DNA from: Fontibacter flavus
GTDB taxonomy: Bacteria > Bacteroidota > Bacteroidia > Cytophagales > Cyclobacteriaceae
Assembly (NCBI RefSeq): GCF_042432905.1
Contig: NZ_JBHLWI010000083.1
Span: forward strand, 1-64,000
Length of the DNA: 64,000 nucleotides
Direction: 5' to 3'
Position 1 is the first letter of the stretch, and each line of letters opens with the position of its first letter. The notes beneath the pieces are model-generated. The model worked only from the letters and a program-made list of their open reading frames with translations. It made no database searches and was not told the origin of the DNA. Positions 6,642 to 14,932 of the stretch are shown here, in pieces. The position numbers and the translations under genes are program-made.

Positions 6642-7513
6642 ATAAATTCTAAAATAGAGTCCATAATATTCTGTACCGATGTTTTCTCCAATTTAGAAAA
6701 CGTGAACCACCTTTTACCTAAGTCCTTTAACGAAGCGCCCAAGTGGTACACATCTTTTTCATCAATGATCAAAAAACGGTCATGGCTTTGGTTAAATCCC
6801 TTTGCCGTAAAATTGCCATATTGCTGGTTGGCTTTTCGTAAATCCAGTTCCAATTGTTTACTAATTGTTTTCGTAAGTAAAAGGGCTTTTACCTTACTGC
6901 CTTTTTTGGCTACATGAGTCAGGGTGGTTTCGTCTATATAATTATCTATAAGCACAATGCTTTCCTTTGCTGATCGGATAATTCGGGATGCTAATTCGTA
7001 GGCATCAAAAATTTGTCCGTCAAAGAAGATCCCTTGGGTGGGGATAAGGTGGGTATTTATTTGAAGTTCAATTTGATCAACCTTGCTTTTCAAGTTTTCA
7101 AAATTATCCTCTAATCGATTCATCCGGTTATTGATGGCATAACCTTTTAGGAGATAATCATTTAAAACACGGGTCGCCCAAATTCGGAACTGGGTACCCT
7201 GCTTGGAATTGACACGATAGCCAACAGATAAAATAGCGTCAAGATTATAAAACTTCACCTTTTTTGTCTGCGTTTTCCCCTTTATAGCGCCATGTTGAGT
7301 GGTTTGTGCAAAAAATGCACTGACCACTTTTTCATCCAATTCCTCTTCTTTAAAAATATTTTTTAGGTGTTTGGTGATAACGCTTCTATCCCTTCCAAAC
7401 AGTTGAGCAATCTGATCTTGGGTTAGCCAAAGTGTTTCCTTATCTTCATCAATCCTTACTTCTATATGCTCGGCAACTTCATTGGGATGGTATAAAATAA
7501 TTTCGTTTTTCAT
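6638..7513 (-). CDS. RhuM-family protein
   Basis: 291 residues. The N-terminal half (ETLWLTQDQIAQLFGRDRSV, HLKNIF, VKFYNLDAILSVGYRVNS, FRIWATRVLNDYLLKGYAIN) is the RhuM domain, a nucleic-acid-binding-like module found with mobile and defence genes. The C-terminal 120 residues (FDAYELASRIIRSAKESIVL, ... HDRFLIID) resemble a phospholipase-D-type region with an HxxxxxxD element, known in some RhuM proteins. The gene sits inside the GG-peptide locus, starts two bases after the stop of a truncated CPBP copy and is flanked by direct repeats, so it looks inserted. RhuM proteins were named from a Salmonella pathogenicity island; the molecular role is not established. Confidence 0.87.
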   Translation of the reverse strand: MKNEIILYHPNEVAEHIEVRIDEDKETLWLTQDQIAQLFGRDRSVITKHLKNIFKEEELDEKVVSAFFAQTTQHGAIKGKTQTKKVKFYNLDAILSVGYRVNSKQGTQFRIWATRVLNDYLLKGYAINNRMNRLEDNFENLKSKVDQIELQINTHLIPTQGIFFDGQIFDAYELASRIIRSAKESIVLIDNYIDETTLTHVAKKGSKVKALLLTKTISKQLELDLRKANQQYGNFTAKGFNQSHDRFLIIDEKDVYHLGASLKDLGKRWFTFSKLEKTSVQNIMDSILEFI

Positions 7514-7515
7514 TT

Positions 7516-7632
7516 TTATAGAAGGCCCTTTATGCCTAAAAGATAAAACAAATCAATGGCCTTCAGATTAGTATATGATTCAGCACGGTAAGGTGCTTTT
7601 AAGAAGGTTAAAAGTTTTTCAAGTGTCATCAT
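7516..7632 (-). pseudogene. N-terminal fragment of a second CPBP-like gene
   Basis: 38 codons beginning MMTLEKLLTFLKAPY match the first 33 residues of the CPBP protein at 5767-6417 (TLEKLL.FL..PY.A.SYT.LK..DLFYLL), then run into unrelated GIKGLL and stop. The break point abuts the RhuM gene. The upstream non-coding sequence is also duplicated. The rest of the gene is absent, so this is a truncated paralogue; the fragment may still be translated and couple RhuM translation. Confidence 0.75.
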
Positions 7633-7667
7633 GTTTTAAAATTTAGTATTAGCAAAATAGTTAAAAT
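7537..7667. repeat. direct repeat flanking the RhuM cassette, copy 2
   Basis: Partner of 6322-6454: the first codons of the truncated CPBP copy and its upstream region. Divergence between the copies argues for gene duplication before the insertion rather than a fresh target-site duplication. Confidence 0.7.
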
Positions 7668-7695
7668 TTGATACATAGTAAAAACCCCGCAACCA

Positions 7696-8013
7696 TCAGT
7701 AATTTGAGAAAAATAAAACAGGGATAGCCGTTAAAAGCCTAGCCCCTCCCATTGCCTTTCTCATTTCAGCAGGTTCCAAAATTTCAAACCGCCAATCAAT
7801 ATAAACCTGCTTTTCACACGCAAATACAAAGCTGTTTAATCTCCTGGAAAATTGAATATCTACCCCCATATCCTTAAGGTACTCCAAATACACATACAAT
7901 TGTCTTCTGCTCACCCCTAGCCTCTCTGCAAGATCTTCAGGACTTCCAGTCCTTTGTTCCCTTATAAGTTTGTTCATTAACTGTAGCCTTTCAATTTGTC
8001 TGATAAATTCCAT
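7696..8013 (-). CDS. HTH protein ending in a GG leader and 15-residue tail
   Basis: 105 residues. Residues 1-60 form a winged-helix/HTH_11-like DNA-binding segment (ERLQLMNKLIREQRTGSPED, LAERLGVSRRQLYVYLEYLK). Residues 79-90 read LEPAEMRKAMGG with L-12, E-8, M-7, A-4 and GG, the same signature as the four precursors of this locus. A 15-residue tail, ARLLTAIPVLFFSNY, follows. The gene is 126 bases downstream of the C39 exporter gene on the same strand. One reading is a regulator whose tail is cut off by the exporter and secreted as a signal. The other is that the motif is a chance or structural feature of this HTH family. Confidence 0.72.
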   Translation of the reverse strand: MEFIRQIERLQLMNKLIREQRTGSPEDLAERLGVSRRQLYVYLEYLKDMGVDIQFSRRLNSFVFACEKQVYIDWRFEILEPAEMRKAMGGARLLTAIPVLFFSNY

Positions 8014-8103
8014 AATAGTTTTAGTTATAAGTTAATGGTTAATTAAGTTTAATTGTAATTGGTTTATTGAGTTAGTTGTTGATTGGATCATTCTTTGTCC
8101 CTT

Positions 8104-8135
8104 GTACTAAGTACCTGGTACATAGTACTTGGTAC
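8104..8135. repeat. five GTAC cores at exact 7-base spacing
   Basis: GTAC occurs at 8104, 8111, 8118, 8125 and 8132, each separated by three A/T/G/C-variable bases. The block is self-complementary in large part. It fills the gap between the exporter gene (stop at 8140) and the HTH gene (start at 8013) on the minus strand. It could be an operator array or a cruciform-forming spacer; nothing in the sequence decides. Confidence 0.75.
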
Positions 8136-8139
8136 AATA

Positions 8140-10290
8140 CTAAAGCAAGACCAACTGCTTCCTGATCATCTCAAAATATTTCCCTTCCTGCGTCAATAAC
8201 TCCGCATGGGTACCTTCTTCGATCAGTTTGCCTTTATCCAAAACATAGAGTCTGTCAAAGTCCTGTACAGCAGCTAACCGGTGTGTAATAAAAATGATCG
8301 TTTTTCCTTCGCTCGCCAATATCCTGATGGTCTGCTGCACAAAATGCTCCGAGTCAGGATCCAAAGAAGCAGTAGCCTCGTCCAAAATCAGGATTTCCGG
8401 ATCACGGTAAAGTGCCCTGGCAATAGCTATCCGTTGTTTTTGGCCTCCAGAGAGAGATGCCCCATTTTCTCCCAAATAAGTCCCAAAACCATTGGGAAGG
8501 CTTTCGATAAAACCCATCATGCCCAATTTGTTGCAGACACCCACAATCTTCTGCATATCCGGTTGGTAATCTCCCAAAGCAATATTCTCCAATACATTCC
8601 CCGCAAAAAGATCAATACGCTGGGGAACTACCGATACGATTTGCCTCAAACTGGCATTATTGATAAACTTGATATCATGCTCTCCAATGTAAATGTTCCC
8701 AGACTGTAAGGGGTATAAGTTTTGAAGCAAGGAGACCAAGGTGCTTTTTCCCGAACCGCTTTCTCCCACTACGCCTGATATCTTCCCTTTTGGAAAAACC
8801 AAACTCAGGTTATCAAAGACATTTGCCCTGGAACCATATCGGAAGCTTACTTTTTTAAATTGGACATCACCCACAGCCTCCTTCTTTAAAGGAAATGTTT
8901 CGTCCGCACTTTCCACTTCCAAATCCATAATCTCAAATAACCTGTCTGCAGCAATCAAGGCATTCTGAATGGTTTTGTTCATGCCAATCAGACTGGAAAC
9001 CGGCCCAGTGAGGTAACCTGTTAAAGCATAAAATGACATCAGTTCTCCTGGTGTAATTTCATTTTTTAACACGTAGCCCGCACCTACCCACAAAAGGATG
9101 ATAGTGAACAACCTGGACACTGTTTCGGAGGAAGTTCCTGAAAATATATTGTTCATGCCAGACTGATAAACTGTCCTCAACAAGGACACGAACCTGATTT
9201 CGGTTTTGATATTGGCGTGATCCTCTGCAAAAAAGCGCTTGATGGTGCCCGCTGCGGTGATGGACTCAACCAATTGGGATTCCAATTCGGCAGATTCTTC
9301 CATCAACTTCCTTTCAATCTTTTTATTCAGGCGATTGGTGATCCAATAGATCAATGCATATAAAGGGACTACCAAAAGCATTACCAGAGCCAGTTTCCAA
9401 TAAAAAGTGAACATCAATGCAAAAGAGAAAAGCACTATGAAAATATTCACCAAGAACCCTATGGACACATCATTGATAAATGCCCTGATTTTTACGGCAT
9501 CATTGATCCTTGAAATAATTTCCCCTACCCGCATGGTATCAAAAAACTGCTGGGGTAAGGTCAATAGGTGCTTATAATAGCCCAAAATCAGACGTGCATC
9601 GATCCGCTGGCCTATTTTGATGATAAACAAGGTTTTAAAAACCCCAATGACAATCTGCAAAATCAGCAAAACGATCATGGCCACCGAAAGCAGGTTGAGG
9701 AGATTCACATTTCTACCTATAAATACATGGTCGATGATTTTTTGTACATAAATAGAAGTGGATAAACCCAAAATGGTGTAGATGATCGCACCTATCAAAG
9801 ACTGAAACATGACGCCTCGGTGCGGACGGACTAAGTACCAAAACCTGCTCCATGTGCTCACCTTTTGGTTAATGGCCTTGAACTCATCATTAGGCATCAA
9901 CAGCACCAATACTCCGGTCCACATTTCTTTGAATGTATCAGGACTAACGTTATGGATTTGCCCATCTCCAGGATCCATGTATTCTACTGCTTTGTCAGTC
10001 ACTTTATACAGTACCACAAAGTGGTGCAGTACCTTCTTCACAATGACATGGGCAATTACCGGCATCGGCACCTCTTTCAATGCGTCAAATTCTCCCCTGA
10101 CCCCTTTAGCAGAGAAACCCATTTTCGTAGCCGCTTCGATGAGCCCCAGAATATTCGTTCCTTTTTGATCTGTGGAAGCCATCTGCCTGATTTTAGCTAA
10201 AGGCATATGCAATTTATAATGTGCCGCAACTGATGCCAGGCATGCCGCCCCACAGTCGGTTATATCCCGTTGTTTGATTTTAATTCCCAT
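8140..10290 (-). CDS. C39-peptidase ABC exporter of GG-leader peptides
   Basis: 716-residue peptidase-containing ABC transporter in the inner membrane: it removes GG leaders and exports the core peptide. The N-terminal C39 peptidase has QRDITDCGAACLA (C13), HHFVVL (H90) and MDPGDG (D106). A six-helix transmembrane domain spans about residues 160-440. The ATPase has Walker A GESGSGKST (509-517), signature LSGGQ (613-617), Walker B ILILDE (633-638) and switch histidine in FITHRL. It lies 11 bases after the HlyD-type adaptor gene and upstream of all precursor genes on the same strand. Each key catalytic residue is present, so it should be active. Confidence 0.96.
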   Translation of the reverse strand: MGIKIKQRDITDCGAACLASVAAHYKLHMPLAKIRQMASTDQKGTNILGLIEAATKMGFSAKGVRGEFDALKEVPMPVIAHVIVKKVLHHFVVLYKVTDKAVEYMDPGDGQIHNVSPDTFKEMWTGVLVLLMPNDEFKAINQKVSTWSRFWYLVRPHRGVMFQSLIGAIIYTILGLSTSIYVQKIIDHVFIGRNVNLLNLLSVAMIVLLILQIVIGVFKTLFIIKIGQRIDARLILGYYKHLLTLPQQFFDTMRVGEIISRINDAVKIRAFINDVSIGFLVNIFIVLFSFALMFTFYWKLALVMLLVVPLYALIYWITNRLNKKIERKLMEESAELESQLVESITAAGTIKRFFAEDHANIKTEIRFVSLLRTVYQSGMNNIFSGTSSETVSRLFTIILLWVGAGYVLKNEITPGELMSFYALTGYLTGPVSSLIGMNKTIQNALIAADRLFEIMDLEVESADETFPLKKEAVGDVQFKKVSFRYGSRANVFDNLSLVFPKGKISGVVGESGSGKSTLVSLLQNLYPLQSGNIYIGEHDIKFINNASLRQIVSVVPQRIDLFAGNVLENIALGDYQPDMQKIVGVCNKLGMMGFIESLPNGFGTYLGENGASLSGGQKQRIAIARALYRDPEILILDEATASLDPDSEHFVQQTIRILASEGKTIIFITHRLAAVQDFDRLYVLDKGKLIEEGTHAELLTQEGKYFEMIRKQLVLL

Positions 10291-10301
10291 GATGATAAAA
10301 A

Positions 10302-11480
10302 TTAAGATGGTTGTTGAATTTGAGGGTTGAGCCAGTTATCTACCTTATCATAAAGCAACTGAAATAATGATCTTCTTGCCACCACAAATCGTGCATTGAA
10401 AGTCATCCCCTTTTTGATATATCCTTCCTGACCACTAGACAAAGTTAAAAATGGTGTATCCAGTGCGCAGGTCACCAAAAAACCTGCTTCCCGTTCATTA
10501 AGCAAAGTAAGGTCATCTGCAATATCTATGACCTTCCCCATCGCAAGCCCCCATTGATTGTAATTATACGCATCCACTTGAAATGCCACTTCCTGGCCTT
10601 TCTCTATAAAAGCAATATCCACTGGAGAAATATAGGTCACCGCAATTAAAGTGGTATCAGGAGAGATTTCAGCCAACTTTTGCTGAGGGTGTATAAAATC
10701 CCCCACATTCAGATTCAGGACATTGATCAAAGTACCATTGGTTCCGGCAATGATTTTATATTGGTCCATTTGCTCTGAGTAAACCTCCATTTGGTTTTTT
10801 AACCTTAGTTTTTCATTCTGATGGTTGATCAGCTCCTGTTCCCATTGGTTAACCTGCTGCTTTTTGAGTAATTCCAATTGAGTAAATGCCTGCTTGTATT
10901 GGACCTCTGTGTTATCGTAATCAGCAAATGCGATGGATTTACTATTGTAAAGTATTTGGGCACGGTCAAAATCACGTTCCAATTTTTCGAGCAATGCTGC
11001 TTGATTGTGGATTTTGGTCTGAAATTCTAAGAGTGAGGCCTGATAATATTTGGATTTGAGGGGTAATAAAGAAATCAATTGACCTTCTAAATTCAGATTG
11101 AGTAAGCTCCCTAAATCGGAAATAAAATCATCCAAAAGCGTCAATCTTTCGGCTACTCCATTTATCTCCAACTGAACCACTTCAGCCCTTACAATGGCTA
11201 AAACATCCCCTTTTTTGACCTTTTGGTTTTCAGCAAGGCTCCATTTCTCTAAGCGACCCCCCATCGAACTCATCAGGGAATTGCGCTGAAGCGCTGACTG
11301 AAAAGTACCTCTAGACTGAACAGCCACGTCGACATAGATTAAAGGCAAAGCTGCTACTGCAGCAACCAATCCGCCCAACAAAATCAGATAAATCAACCTG
11401 GATCTGACGCTGATTCTGGAATCATATACCTCAACAGTTTGCTGCGTAATAGCAGCAGGGAAAATTTTTGTTTCCATCAT
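10302..11480 (-). CDS. HlyD-family periplasmic adaptor
   Basis: Membrane-fusion protein that links the C39 exporter to an outer-membrane channel. One N-terminal membrane span (LIYLILLGGLVAAVAALPLI), then a lipoyl/biotinyl-like half motif (KWSLAENQKVKKGDVLAIV), a long coiled-coil hairpin (about residues 130-230) and a beta-barrel domain are visible. The start chosen gives METKIFPAAI; upstream in-frame TTG/ATG codons at 11498-11493 are alternatives. No TolC-like gene is in the window, so an outer-membrane partner must be encoded elsewhere. It is the first gene of the exporter operon. Confidence 0.93.
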   Translation of the reverse strand: MMETKIFPAAITQQTVEVYDSRISVRSRLIYLILLGGLVAAVAALPLIYVDVAVQSRGTFQSALQRNSLMSSMGGRLEKWSLAENQKVKKGDVLAIVRAEVVQLEINGVAERLTLLDDFISDLGSLLNLNLEGQLISLLPLKSKYYQASLLEFQTKIHNQAALLEKLERDFDRAQILYNSKSIAFADYDNTEVQYKQAFTQLELLKKQQVNQWEQELINHQNEKLRLKNQMEVYSEQMDQYKIIAGTNGTLINVLNLNVGDFIHPQQKLAEISPDTTLIAVTYISPVDIAFIEKGQEVAFQVDAYNYNQWGLAMGKVIDIADDLTLLNEREAGFLVTCALDTPFLTLSSGQEGYIKKGMTFNARFVVARRSLFQLLYDKVDNWLNPQIQQPS

Positions 11481-11557
11481 GAAAAATTTTAACATCAAAA
11501 ACTCCGATAAAAATAAAACTGTAACTAGAAGAATTTATATCTGTATCATCAGTTAAA

Positions 11558-11576
11558 CGGATAATTAATCGGATAA
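11558..11576. repeat. CGGATAA direct repeat upstream of exporter operon
   Basis: CGGATAA at 11558-11564 and 11570-11576, 12 bases start to start, between the divergent HlyD-type gene (start 11480) and the lipoprotein gene at 11638. Spacing close to one helical turn fits a two-subunit operator. Candidate only. Confidence 0.35.
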
Positions 11577-11637
11577 ATAAGTTTCCTCAAATTTCAAAAA
11601 ACATCCTTATCTTAAGAGTAAAACCAAATCCCACCTC

Positions 11638-12780
11638 ATGAAGCCAGTTTTATTATTGATATTGATATTGACCATTTCACTTCTGTCTTGTTCGCAAAAT
11701 AAAGGAGACCAAGAAGATACACCTTTTACCAAAGGCGTCTATGGCCATCCAGCCGCCTTACTGGATATGGGTTACCGGTTTGATTCTCTTGGGATCAATG
11801 CGGTTTTTGTCAGAAGCATTTCACTCAACCCAAATTTTTATGCTACTGCCAAAGAACAGGGCGCATCAGTGTACGTGGAATTCCCCACACTCAATGGCAA
11901 GGGCTATATCGAAGCACATCCAGATGCCTGGCCAATTGACGAAAAAGGACTGCCGGCTTCTCCGGCAGACTGGTTTATGGGGGTATGCCCTACCCATCCC
12001 GGTTTCAAGGAATTCCGCTCCCAACAGCTTCGGGGGATTTTGAAGGAGTATCCCGTTGACGGAATCTTTTTGGATTATGTCCATTGGCATGCACAGTTTG
12101 AAACCAAAGATCCGATATTACCCGAAACCTGTTTCTGCGAGCGCTGTACCGGTATTTTTGGCAAGGAAATCAACCAAGAAATTCCAGGGGAAAGTATAGG
12201 TGAAAAAGCAGATTGGATCCTTAGCCATGAAGACAAGGCCTGGAGAAAATGGAGGGCAGATATTTTAAATGGCTGGGTGGAAGATATGGGCAAGATTGTC
12301 AAAGCAGAACAGCCTCAGGTCAAGTTGGGTGTTTTTTATTGTTCTTGGTACCCCGCTGATTATGATTCGGCTTTGTACAAAACCTTAGGCATTGACCCTA
12401 TGGCTTTTGCCCAAAGGGCTGATGTGCTATCTCCTATGCTTTTTCACAGCATGAAGGAAAGGCCAACATCCTGGGTGGGGGAATATGTGGCCTGGTTGGG
12501 GGAAAGTTTAGGGTCTAAAGACAGGTCTAAGTTTGAAGAATGGTTCAAGTCTGAAGGGTCCAAGTCTGAAGACTTGAACCAGCTCGTGGAAATCTGGCCC
12601 ATAGTACAGGCCCATAACAATCCCGGAACGGTCAGTTCGAAGGAATTCCATCAGGTATTGATGGAAGGGTCCAAAAGCCCCGCTTCAGGAATCATGATGT
12701 TTTCTGCGGAGTCCATTGCCCAGGAACCAGCAAAAATCGAGGTGCTTAAGAAATTTTACCGTAATAAAAATTCAAAATGA
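11638..12780 (+). CDS. glycosidase-like lipoprotein
   Basis: 380 residues with a lipoprotein signal (LLSCSQN, C18). The body resembles the TIM-barrel glycoside-hydrolase-like families: MGYRFDSLGINAVFVRS early, VDGIFLDYVHWHAQ in the middle with an acidic residue at a strand end, then CFCERC and VKLGVFYCSWYP, LSPMLFHSM. It probably sits on the cell surface or in the periplasm and may act on glycans. The substrate is not deducible. Its stop overlaps the start of alkB (ATGA), so the pair is co-translated, an odd pairing. A short internal repeat of SK(F/S)E/EGSKSE around residues 285-320 looks like slipped-strand expansion. Confidence 0.7.
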   Translation: MKPVLLLILILTISLLSCSQNKGDQEDTPFTKGVYGHPAALLDMGYRFDSLGINAVFVRSISLNPNFYATAKEQGASVYVEFPTLNGKGYIEAHPDAWPIDEKGLPASPADWFMGVCPTHPGFKEFRSQQLRGILKEYPVDGIFLDYVHWHAQFETKDPILPETCFCERCTGIFGKEINQEIPGESIGEKADWILSHEDKAWRKWRADILNGWVEDMGKIVKAEQPQVKLGVFYCSWYPADYDSALYKTLGIDPMAFAQRADVLSPMLFHSMKERPTSWVGEYVAWLGESLGSKDRSKFEEWFKSEGSKSEDLNQLVEIWPIVQAHNNPGTVSSKEFHQVLMEGSKSPASGIMMFSAESIAQEPAKIEVLKKFYRNKNSK

Positions 12781-13814
12781 AAGACCTCAAATACCTGCTC
12801 GCCTACTCCATACCGCTCTCAGCAGTACTGGCCCTGCTATGGCAGGGATGGTGGTCCTGGGCCACAGTGATTTTGGCCTTTGGCATATTCCCTCTGCTTG
12901 ATGCTATCTTTCCGGCCTCCACGGCCAACTACTCCGAAAGTGAAGAAAAAAGCAGGTTGTCCAACCACTTTTTTGATATGCTCCTTTACCTCTGTGCGCC
13001 CATCTGTTTTGTATTGGTTTATTTCTATTTTAAAACCATACAAACCGGTGGTTTGGCCACTTACGAATGGCTTGGGCTGACTTTCAGTATAGGTGTAGTC
13101 TTAGGCGCACTGGGTATCAATGTGGCCCACGAATTAGGACATCGGGCCAATAAATGGGAGCAGTTTTGGGCAAAGGCGGGTTTACTGACCGTACTTTACC
13201 AACACTTTTTCATCGAACACAACAGGGGTCACCACAAACATGTTTCAACAGACAAGGACCCAGCCACTGCCAGAAAAAATGAATGGGTTTATGCTTTTTT
13301 CTTCCGTTCTATTGCTGGACAGTATATCAGTGCCTGGCAATTGGAAAATGATCGCTTGCGCAAAAAAGGGCTTTCTCTTTTCTCTTGGGAAAATGAAATG
13401 ATCCGTTTCACAGTTTACCAAACAGCTTATCTGCTTGTTGTTGTCGGAATATTCGGTTGGGGCATGCTGCCCTATGCCTTGGCCATTGCTTTAATTGGGG
13501 TATTGCTATTGGAAACCATCAATTACATCGAGCACTATGGTTTAAGAAGGAAAATGCTGCCCAGCGGAAGGCCTGAACGGGTACTGCCTAAACATTCCTG
13601 GAATTCTGACCATGAAATGGGCAGGATTGTGCTTTTTGAACTGACCAGACACTCAGATCATCACTATTTGGCATCCAGAAAATATCAAATTCTCCGGCAC
13701 ATGGAGGAAAGTCCACAATTGCCCACCGGATATCCCGGCAGCATGCTGATGGCCTTGGCGCCTCCACTTTGGTTTTGGGTTATGAATAAAAGACTACCTT
13801 CTGCAGGTAATTAG
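12777..13814 (+). CDS. alkB: alkane 1-monooxygenase (AlkB-type)
   Basis: Integral-membrane di-iron hydroxylase of 345 residues that oxidises terminal carbons of alkanes or other long hydrophobic chains. All histidine boxes are present: HELGHR, HNRGHHKH, NYIEHYGL and HSDHHYLASRKYQ. About six hydrophobic spans surround them. The start overlaps the stop of the lipoprotein gene by four bases. No rubredoxin gene is nearby, so the electron donor is encoded elsewhere. Substrate could be n-alkanes or fatty acyl chains; family-level evidence only. Confidence 0.93.
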   Translation: MKDLKYLLAYSIPLSAVLALLWQGWWSWATVILAFGIFPLLDAIFPASTANYSESEEKSRLSNHFFDMLLYLCAPICFVLVYFYFKTIQTGGLATYEWLGLTFSIGVVLGALGINVAHELGHRANKWEQFWAKAGLLTVLYQHFFIEHNRGHHKHVSTDKDPATARKNEWVYAFFFRSIAGQYISAWQLENDRLRKKGLSLFSWENEMIRFTVYQTAYLLVVVGIFGWGMLPYALAIALIGVLLLETINYIEHYGLRRKMLPSGRPERVLPKHSWNSDHEMGRIVLFELTRHSDHHYLASRKYQILRHMEESPQLPTGYPGSMLMALAPPLWFWVMNKRLPSAGN

Positions 13815-13849
13815 TAGAGAGAGAGACTTATAGCAAAAAGTAATTGGTT

Positions 13850-14305
13850 TTATTTAGGGTTTTGTTTCTCCAAAAATGCAACCAATCCCTGCATTTGCGC
13901 TTTCAATTTTTCCAATGCTTCCAAATCCACTTCACCGGGGGTAACCGATTGCATCAAGGCTTCAGGAATTCCGGCGGCGGCTGCTTCCATTTCTTTGCCT
14001 TTTTGCGTCAATGTCACCAGCACCTTGCGTTCATCCTCTTTACTTTTTTCTCTTTGGATCAATCCCATAGTCTCCATACGTTTCAGTAAGGGCGTAACCG
14101 TATTGGTATTAAGAATAAGCTTCTGCGCAATATCATTCACGGGAAGTCTATCCTGTTCCCATAATACCAGCATTACCAAATACTGGGGATAGGTAATCCC
14201 CAATTTATCCAAATGCGGTTGATAAGCACGAATAATCAAGCGCGAAGCCGCATAAAATGGAAAACAAATCTGATTATCTAATTTTAATTGCTCCATGTGC
14301 ATCAT
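13850..14305 (-). CDS. ohrR: OhrR-type MarR regulator
   Basis: 151-residue MarR-family repressor. NQICFPFYAASR carries the N-terminal redox cysteine (C14) seen in organic-hydroperoxide sensors, followed by the winged helix (DIAQKLILNTNTVTPLLKRM, REKSKEDERKVLVTLT). Oxidation by organic peroxides should release it from DNA. The ohr and glutathione-peroxidase genes lie just upstream on the same strand, and two similar inverted repeats stand in front of ohr, so it is their likely repressor. ATG choice among codons 1, 2 and 4 is unclear. It is convergent with alkB. Confidence 0.9.
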   Translation of the reverse strand: MMHMEQLKLDNQICFPFYAASRLIIRAYQPHLDKLGITYPQYLVMLVLWEQDRLPVNDIAQKLILNTNTVTPLLKRMETMGLIQREKSKEDERKVLVTLTQKGKEMEAAAAGIPEALMQSVTPGEVDLEALEKLKAQMQGLVAFLEKQNPK

Positions 14306-14438
14306 TACTTAATCCAATTTCGGGAGGTGGACCTGAACAAAGTTAACCAAAAGAAAACCTGTAAGATCCATCTCTTCTATTATAACTTCAATTCTAATTT
14401 GAATTCCTGCTTTCTTTCTTAGTGTAAAAAGGAAATCC

Positions 14439-14930
14439 TCATATCTTTTTCCTGAGCAATTTCACGATATCCTTTTCCAATGCTTCCGGCTTTGTTATTG
14501 GAGCAAATCTTTTTACAGGACGTCCTTGGTCATCAATTAAAAACTTGGTGAAATTCCATTTAATCTTTGAACCCAAAAGACCCCCAAGCTTACTCTTTAA
14601 GTACTTGAATAATGGATGAGCAGTATCCCCATTGACATCAACTTTGGAAAACATCGGAAAAGTTACCCCGTAGTTAACCAAACAGCCTTCAGAAATGGAT
14701 TTCTCATCCCCCGGTTCCTGATTTCCAAATTGATTACAGGGAAAACCCAATATCACCAAGCCATCATCCTTGTATTTTTCATAGAGCTTTTCCAAACCCT
14801 CATATTGGGGAGTGAGACCGCATTGACTTGCTGTATTAACAACCAATACTGTTTTCCCCTTAAACTCTTCCATGGACATTTCTTTGCCCTGCAAAGTGTT
14901 GGCTTTGAAATTGTAAAATGTACTTGCCAT
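14439..14930 (-). CDS. glutathione-peroxidase-family thiol peroxidase
   Basis: 163 residues with the thioredoxin-like GPx fold. Active-site cysteine in NTASQCGLT (C37; cysteine, not selenocysteine), FPCNQFGNQEPG and KWNFTKFLID supply the remaining tetrad residues. The second cysteine in FPCNQ fits thioredoxin-dependent bacterial enzymes. It reduces peroxides in the cytoplasm. It starts two bases after the stop of ohr (14933), so the two form an operon under the same control. Confidence 0.93.
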   Translation of the reverse strand: MASTFYNFKANTLQGKEMSMEEFKGKTVLVVNTASQCGLTPQYEGLEKLYEKYKDDGLVILGFPCNQFGNQEPGDEKSISEGCLVNYGVTFPMFSKVDVNGDTAHPLFKYLKSKLGGLLGSKIKWNFTKFLIDDQGRPVKRFAPITKPEALEKDIVKLLRKKI

Positions 14931-14932
14931 AA

